Assembly (NCBI GenBank): GCA_035690425.1
Contig: DASSKO010000077.1
Location: forward strand, 1-24,027
Source: DASSKO01 sp035690425
Lineage (GTDB): Bacteria > Actinomycetota > Actinomycetes > Propionibacteriales > Nocardioidaceae
DNA: 24,027 bases
Direction: 5' to 3'
The notes under the pieces are model-generated. The model saw only the letters and a list, made by a program, of their open reading frames with translations. It did not search any database and had not been told where the DNA came from. Shown here in pieces: positions 21,213-24,027 of this stretch. The first letter of the stretch is position 1. Every line of letters begins with the position of its first letter. A program made the position numbers and the translations under genes.

Positions 21213-22214
21213 TCAGTGGCGCTCCGGCTTGGCCGCCCGCGAGATCAGGCTGGACAGCATCTCCCGGGGACCGACGTCACCGCTGACGACGGCGGCGACG
21301 GCCTCGACAATCGGCATCTCGACACCGTGAGCGCGCGCGAGCGCGAGCAGCGAGTGGCAGGACTTCACGCCCTCTGCCACCTGACGGGTCGACTGCACGA
21401 TCCCCTCGACGCTGTGCCCTTGCCCGAGCCGCTCGCCGAACGTCCGGTTGCGCGACAGCGGCGACGAGCAGGTCGCCACCAGGTCACCGAGCCCGGCCAG
21501 CCCGGCGAACGTGTACGGGTCGGCGCCCAGAGCCAGGCCGAGGCGCGTGGTCTCGGCCAGCCCCCGGGTGATCACGGTTGCCTGGGTGTTGTCGCCGAAC
21601 TCCAGCCCGGACGCGATGCCGACGGCGAGCGCGATGACGTTCTTCGTCGCACCGCCGAGCTCACAGCCGACCACGTCGGTGTTGGTGTAGGGGCGAAACG
21701 ACGTGGTGTGGCAGACCCGCTGGATCCACTCCGCGACCGCCGCGTCCGCGCATGCCACCACGCTCGCCGCCGGCTGCCTGGCGGCGATCTCACGGGCGAG
21801 GTTCGGGCCGGTGACGACACTGATCCGCGCCGCGTGCGCCCCCGTGACCTCGGCGATGACCTCGCTCATCCGTTTGGTGCTGCCGATCTCGATGCCCTTC
21901 ATCAGACTGACCAGGACGACGTCGTCGGCAATCAGCGGCGCCCATGACGTGAGGTTCTCCCGCAACGACTGGGACGGGACGGCGAGCACGACGGCCTCCG
22001 CGCCAGCGAGTACGTCCGCAGGCTCGTGGCTTGCCGCCACCGTGTCGGGCAGCTCGATCCCGGGGAGGTAGTCGGTGTTCTCGTGCTTGGCGTTGATCGC
22101 CTCGCACAGGTCCTCACGACGCCCCCAGATGTGCACATCGTTGCCGGCGTCGGCGAGGACGATCGAGAATGCCGTGCCCCATGAGCCCGCACCGAACACC
22201 GCAACCTTGGTCAC
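21213..22214 (-). CDS. gpsA: NAD(P)-dependent glycerol-3-phosphate dehydrogenase
   Basis: GpsA reduces dihydroxyacetone phosphate to sn-glycerol 3-phosphate, the backbone of phospholipids. The 333-residue protein has the dinucleotide-binding GAGSWGT (8-14). Catalytic lysines are visible at 106 (LMKGIE) and 191 (GGATKNVIALAVG). GPNLAREIA and GLGDLVATC(S) segments are also present. The start is GTG and overlaps the plsC stop by four bases (GTGA), so translation is coupled. The pair plsC-gpsA makes glycerol 3-phosphate and acylates its products, a clear functional link. Confidence 0.97.
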   Translation of the reverse strand: MTKVAVFGAGSWGTAFSIVLADAGNDVHIWGRREDLCEAINAKHENTDYLPGIELPDTVAASHEPADVLAGAEAVVLAVPSQSLRENLTSWAPLIADDVVLVSLMKGIEIGSTKRMSEVIAEVTGAHAARISVVTGPNLAREIAARQPAASVVACADAAVAEWIQRVCHTTSFRPYTNTDVVGCELGGATKNVIALAVGIASGLEFGDNTQATVITRGLAETTRLGLALGADPYTFAGLAGLGDLVATCSSPLSRNRTFGERLGQGHSVEGIVQSTRQVAEGVKSCHSLLALARAHGVEMPIVEAVAAVVSGDVGPREMLSSLISRAAKPERH

Positions 22215-22975
22215 GAGCCTCTCCTCCTGCGTGCGCGCTTCGCCCTGTTGGGGTTGCCGGTCGCGGGCACCTTGTGTACCCGCGGATCGAAGCGTACGGC
22301 GGGTGCCGACTCGCCACGGATCTCCTCGAGCAGAGCGGTGATCGACGTCATGATCCGATCCGTCGCCTCCCGCAGCACCTCGGGAGTGATCGGGCCGGAG
22401 CGCAGGTCGTCAAGATCGACGGGATCGCCCGCGCGGACCCGGATCGTCTTGCGCGGCAGCAGTCGGGGCTTCTTCGCGTACGGCGCGAGGATGTCCTGGG
22501 CCCCCCACTGGGCGCTGGGAATCACCTGCACTCCTGCCTTCAGCGCGATCCGGGCAGCACCGGTCTTGCCGACCATCGGCCACATGCGCGGGTCGCGGGT
22601 GATCGTGCCCTCGGGATAGACGATGACGCACTCGCCCCGCTCGACCGCCGCGACCGCGGCACGGAAAGCGACGGAAGCATCGCGCGACTCCCGATAGACC
22701 GGTATCTGACCGGCGGAGCTGAGCAGCCACTTCAGGCCCTTGACCTCCAGGATCTCTGCCTTGGCGAGAAACCGGGGAAGCCGGCCGCTGTCGTAGACGA
22801 AATGGGCGTAGACCAGCGGGTCCGCGTGCGAGATGTGGTTGGCGACGATCACCCCGCCTCCAGAGCGCGGCAGCTTGTCCCCGCCGTGCCAGTCGCGTCG
22901 GGTGAGTGCCATCAAGGGTGGTCGGAGCAGCGTCACGCAGACCCGCAGCCCCCACCCCATGTTCGGCCCGGCCAC
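22211..22975 (-). CDS. plsC: 1-acyl-sn-glycerol-3-phosphate acyltransferase (PlsC family)
   Basis: PlsC-family enzymes transfer an acyl group to lysophosphatidic acid at the membrane. The product has the acyltransferase motif NHISHADP (HX4D, about residues 46-53 from the start used). It also has FLAKAEILEVKGLKWLL, VYPEGT (about 119-124) and GAARIALKAGVQVIPSAQW. The C-terminus is strongly basic (KRARRRRGS). GTG 22975 is preferred because GGAAGGG lies four to seven bases upstream. GTG 22993 (six codons longer) and ATG 22960 are alternatives. It overlaps gpsA by four bases and diverges from cofC. Confidence 0.92.
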   Translation of the reverse strand: MAGPNMGWGLRVCVTLLRPPLMALTRRDWHGGDKLPRSGGGVIVANHISHADPLVYAHFVYDSGRLPRFLAKAEILEVKGLKWLLSSAGQIPVYRESRDASVAFRAAVAAVERGECVIVYPEGTITRDPRMWPMVGKTGAARIALKAGVQVIPSAQWGAQDILAPYAKKPRLLPRKTIRVRAGDPVDLDDLRSGPITPEVLREATDRIMTSITALLEEIRGESAPAVRFDPRVHKVPATGNPNRAKRARRRRGS

Positions 22976-23094
22976 GCCGCTCCCTTCCGTCACACGCCAT
23001 CCCGTCGGCGGCGAGTGCTCAGTCTGACTGGGTTTTCATCCGAGTGTCGAGCCCACCGGGACCGACACGGCCACGGGTGGGAAGATCATGGCCG

Positions 23095-23976
23095 ATGAGC
23101 CTCCACGCAACGCCGTCGTGGGCTTCCCCGCGGCCCTGGGTCGTCGTGCTTCCGATCAAGGACAGCGCCACCGCGAAGTCGCGGCTGACCGCTGTCGCGG
23201 GCGACGAGCGGCTCGCCCTCGCACGTGCCTTCGTGACTGACTGTCTCGCGGCGGTGCTCAGGTCCGACGCGGTCACGGCGGTCCTCGCCGTCACCGACGA
23301 CCCGGTCGCTGCCGAGCTGCTCGACCGCGCCGGCTGCGGTATCGTCAGCGACGGCCCGCGCGATGGCCTGAACCGTGCGGCCGAGCACGGCGCCGCCGTC
23401 GCCCGTGCGCGCTGGCCGGGCTGCTGGATCGCGGTGCTGCCGAGCGACTTGCCGGCGCTGCGCCCTGCCGACGTCGACCAGGCGCTGGCCGTCGCCGGAC
23501 GGCACGCTCGTGCCTTCGTCCCCGACGCCGCCGGTGTCGGCACCAACCTGCTCACCGCGGCTCCCGGCGTACCCCTCGAGCCGCGGTTCGAGGGCCTGTC
23601 CTGCGCGGCGCACGCGGCTTCGGGCGCCATCTGCCTCGACGTCGTTGCGCCGGGTCTGCGCCACGACGTCGACGACGGCCGTAGCCTGCACGACGCGCGC
23701 GTGCTCGGGGTCGGGCCCGCGACGCGCGCCGTGCTCGCCGGAATCGACGGCTGGTGCGGTCACTACGATGGCCTCATGCAAGCCACAGTCGCGTCCTACG
23801 ACGACCAGACGGGCTCGGGCACCGTGCTGGCCGATGACGGAGTGGAGCTGCCGTTCGCGGCCGCCGCGCTCGAGGGCAGCAGGCTGCGGCTGCTGCGCCC
23901 CGGCCAGCGCGTCCGCGTCAGCATCGGCGCAGCCGGTGCCGTCGACCGGCTGCAGATCGTGACGCTGTCGGGCTGA
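23095..23976 (+). CDS. cofC: 2-phospho-L-lactate/phosphoenolpyruvate guanylyltransferase (CofC/FbiD) with a C-terminal cold-shock-like extension
   Basis: CofC/FbiD activates the 3-carbon phosphoacid (phosphoenolpyruvate in the actinobacterial pathway) with GTP for attachment to Fo in coenzyme F420 synthesis. Residues 1-227 cover the enzyme: WVVVLPIKDSATAKSRL, AVTDDP, SDGPRDGLNRAAEHG, VLPSDLPALRPADVDQAL, FVPDAAGVGTNLL, and HDVDDGRSL near the end. The frame then continues without a stop into residues 228-293, starting MQATVASYDD. This is the length and pattern of a degenerate cold-shock fold: GSGTVL in place of the RNP1 motif, then LRPGQRVRVSIG. An ATG at 23776 could start a separate 66-residue protein, but no ribosome binding site is seen. 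ATG 23095 is the best start. It diverges from plsC and converges with hup. Confidence 0.9.
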   Translation: MSLHATPSWASPRPWVVVLPIKDSATAKSRLTAVAGDERLALARAFVTDCLAAVLRSDAVTAVLAVTDDPVAAELLDRAGCGIVSDGPRDGLNRAAEHGAAVARARWPGCWIAVLPSDLPALRPADVDQALAVAGRHARAFVPDAAGVGTNLLTAAPGVPLEPRFEGLSCAAHAASGAICLDVVAPGLRHDVDDGRSLHDARVLGVGPATRAVLAGIDGWCGHYDGLMQATVASYDDQTGSGTVLADDGVELPFAAAALEGSRLRLLRPGQRVRVSIGAAGAVDRLQIVTLSG

Positions 23977-23990
23977 CCCAGTCCGACAGC

Positions 23991-24027
23991 TCAGCTCTTC
24001 TTCGCGGCGCTCTTCTTGGCCGTGGTC
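23991..24027 (-). CDS. hupB: DNA-binding protein HU, C-terminal tip (5' end outside window)
   Basis: The minus strand encodes TTAKKSAAKKS followed by a TGA stop at 23991-23993. Lys/Ala-rich AKK repeats at the C-terminus are the hallmark of the actinobacterial HU/HupB long tail, which helps nucleoid compaction. Only 11 residues are visible, so the identification rests on this tail and on the neighbourhood (cofC/fbiD close to hupB in Actinobacteria). Confidence 0.7.
   Translation of the reverse strand, partial: TTAKKSAAKKS

Noticed and set aside
1..24027. CRISPR arrays, insertion sequences, prophage or a complete defence island
   Set aside because: No regularly spaced repeats, transposase, integrase or phage structural genes are visible. 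Apart from the first 1.3 kb, every gene belongs to ordinary housekeeping families or small conserved-looking proteins.

Overview
This is a high-GC actinobacterial chromosome segment. Most of it is the conserved housekeeping block ftsY-smc-mutM-rnc-rpmF-yceD-coaD-rsmD-recG-fakA-like, followed by rpmB, thiL, ddl, gpsA, plsC, cofC/fbiD and hup. The gene content and order resemble the corresponding part of Mycobacterium and other Actinobacteria. The cofC/fbiD gene implies that the organism makes coenzyme F420. A Nocardioides-like member of the Propionibacteriales is my best guess, but that is an inference from gene context, not from any alignment.

Layout. Positions 1-1357 look like an eroded accessory edge: the 3' end of an unidentified gene, a short stretch resembling a MazF/PemK toxin remnant, and a VOC-fold gene broken by a frameshift. 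From 1358 to 17077 nearly everything is on the minus strand, so it is transcribed right to left. In transcription order this is: fakA-like, recG, rsmD, coaD; then yceD, rpmF, rnc, mutM from their own promoter; then a 66-residue coiled-coil gene; then smc from its own promoter; then a membrane Ser/Thr protein kinase, a 61-residue membrane protein, ftsY and a GNAT acetyltransferase. rpmB (plus) is divergent from the fakA-like gene and ends in a strong terminator facing thiL (minus). A stand-alone Lrp/AsnC RAM-domain gene (plus) diverges from thiL. ddl (minus) diverges from a shortened trans-sulfuration PLP enzyme (plus). plsC-gpsA (minus, 4-base overlap) diverges from cofC (plus), and the 3' tip of hup closes the window.

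Functions. The block combines protein targeting (FtsY), chromosome organisation (Smc, HU), DNA repair (MutM, RecG), RNA and ribosome biogenesis (RNase III, RsmD, L32, L28), cofactor synthesis (CoaD, ThiL, CofC), phospholipid and fatty-acid metabolism (GpsA, PlsC, FakA-like) and peptidoglycan precursor synthesis (Ddl).

I did not find a complete novel multi-gene system. The best leads are: a CofC/FbiD reading frame that runs without a stop into a cold-shock-like domain; a 76-base imperfect palindrome filling the recG-rsmD gap that also encodes a 30-codon ORF overlapping both neighbours; an exact 21-base tandem repeat flanked by inverted repeats upstream of smc; and near-identical candidate promoters in front of rpmB and the yceD-rpmF operon.
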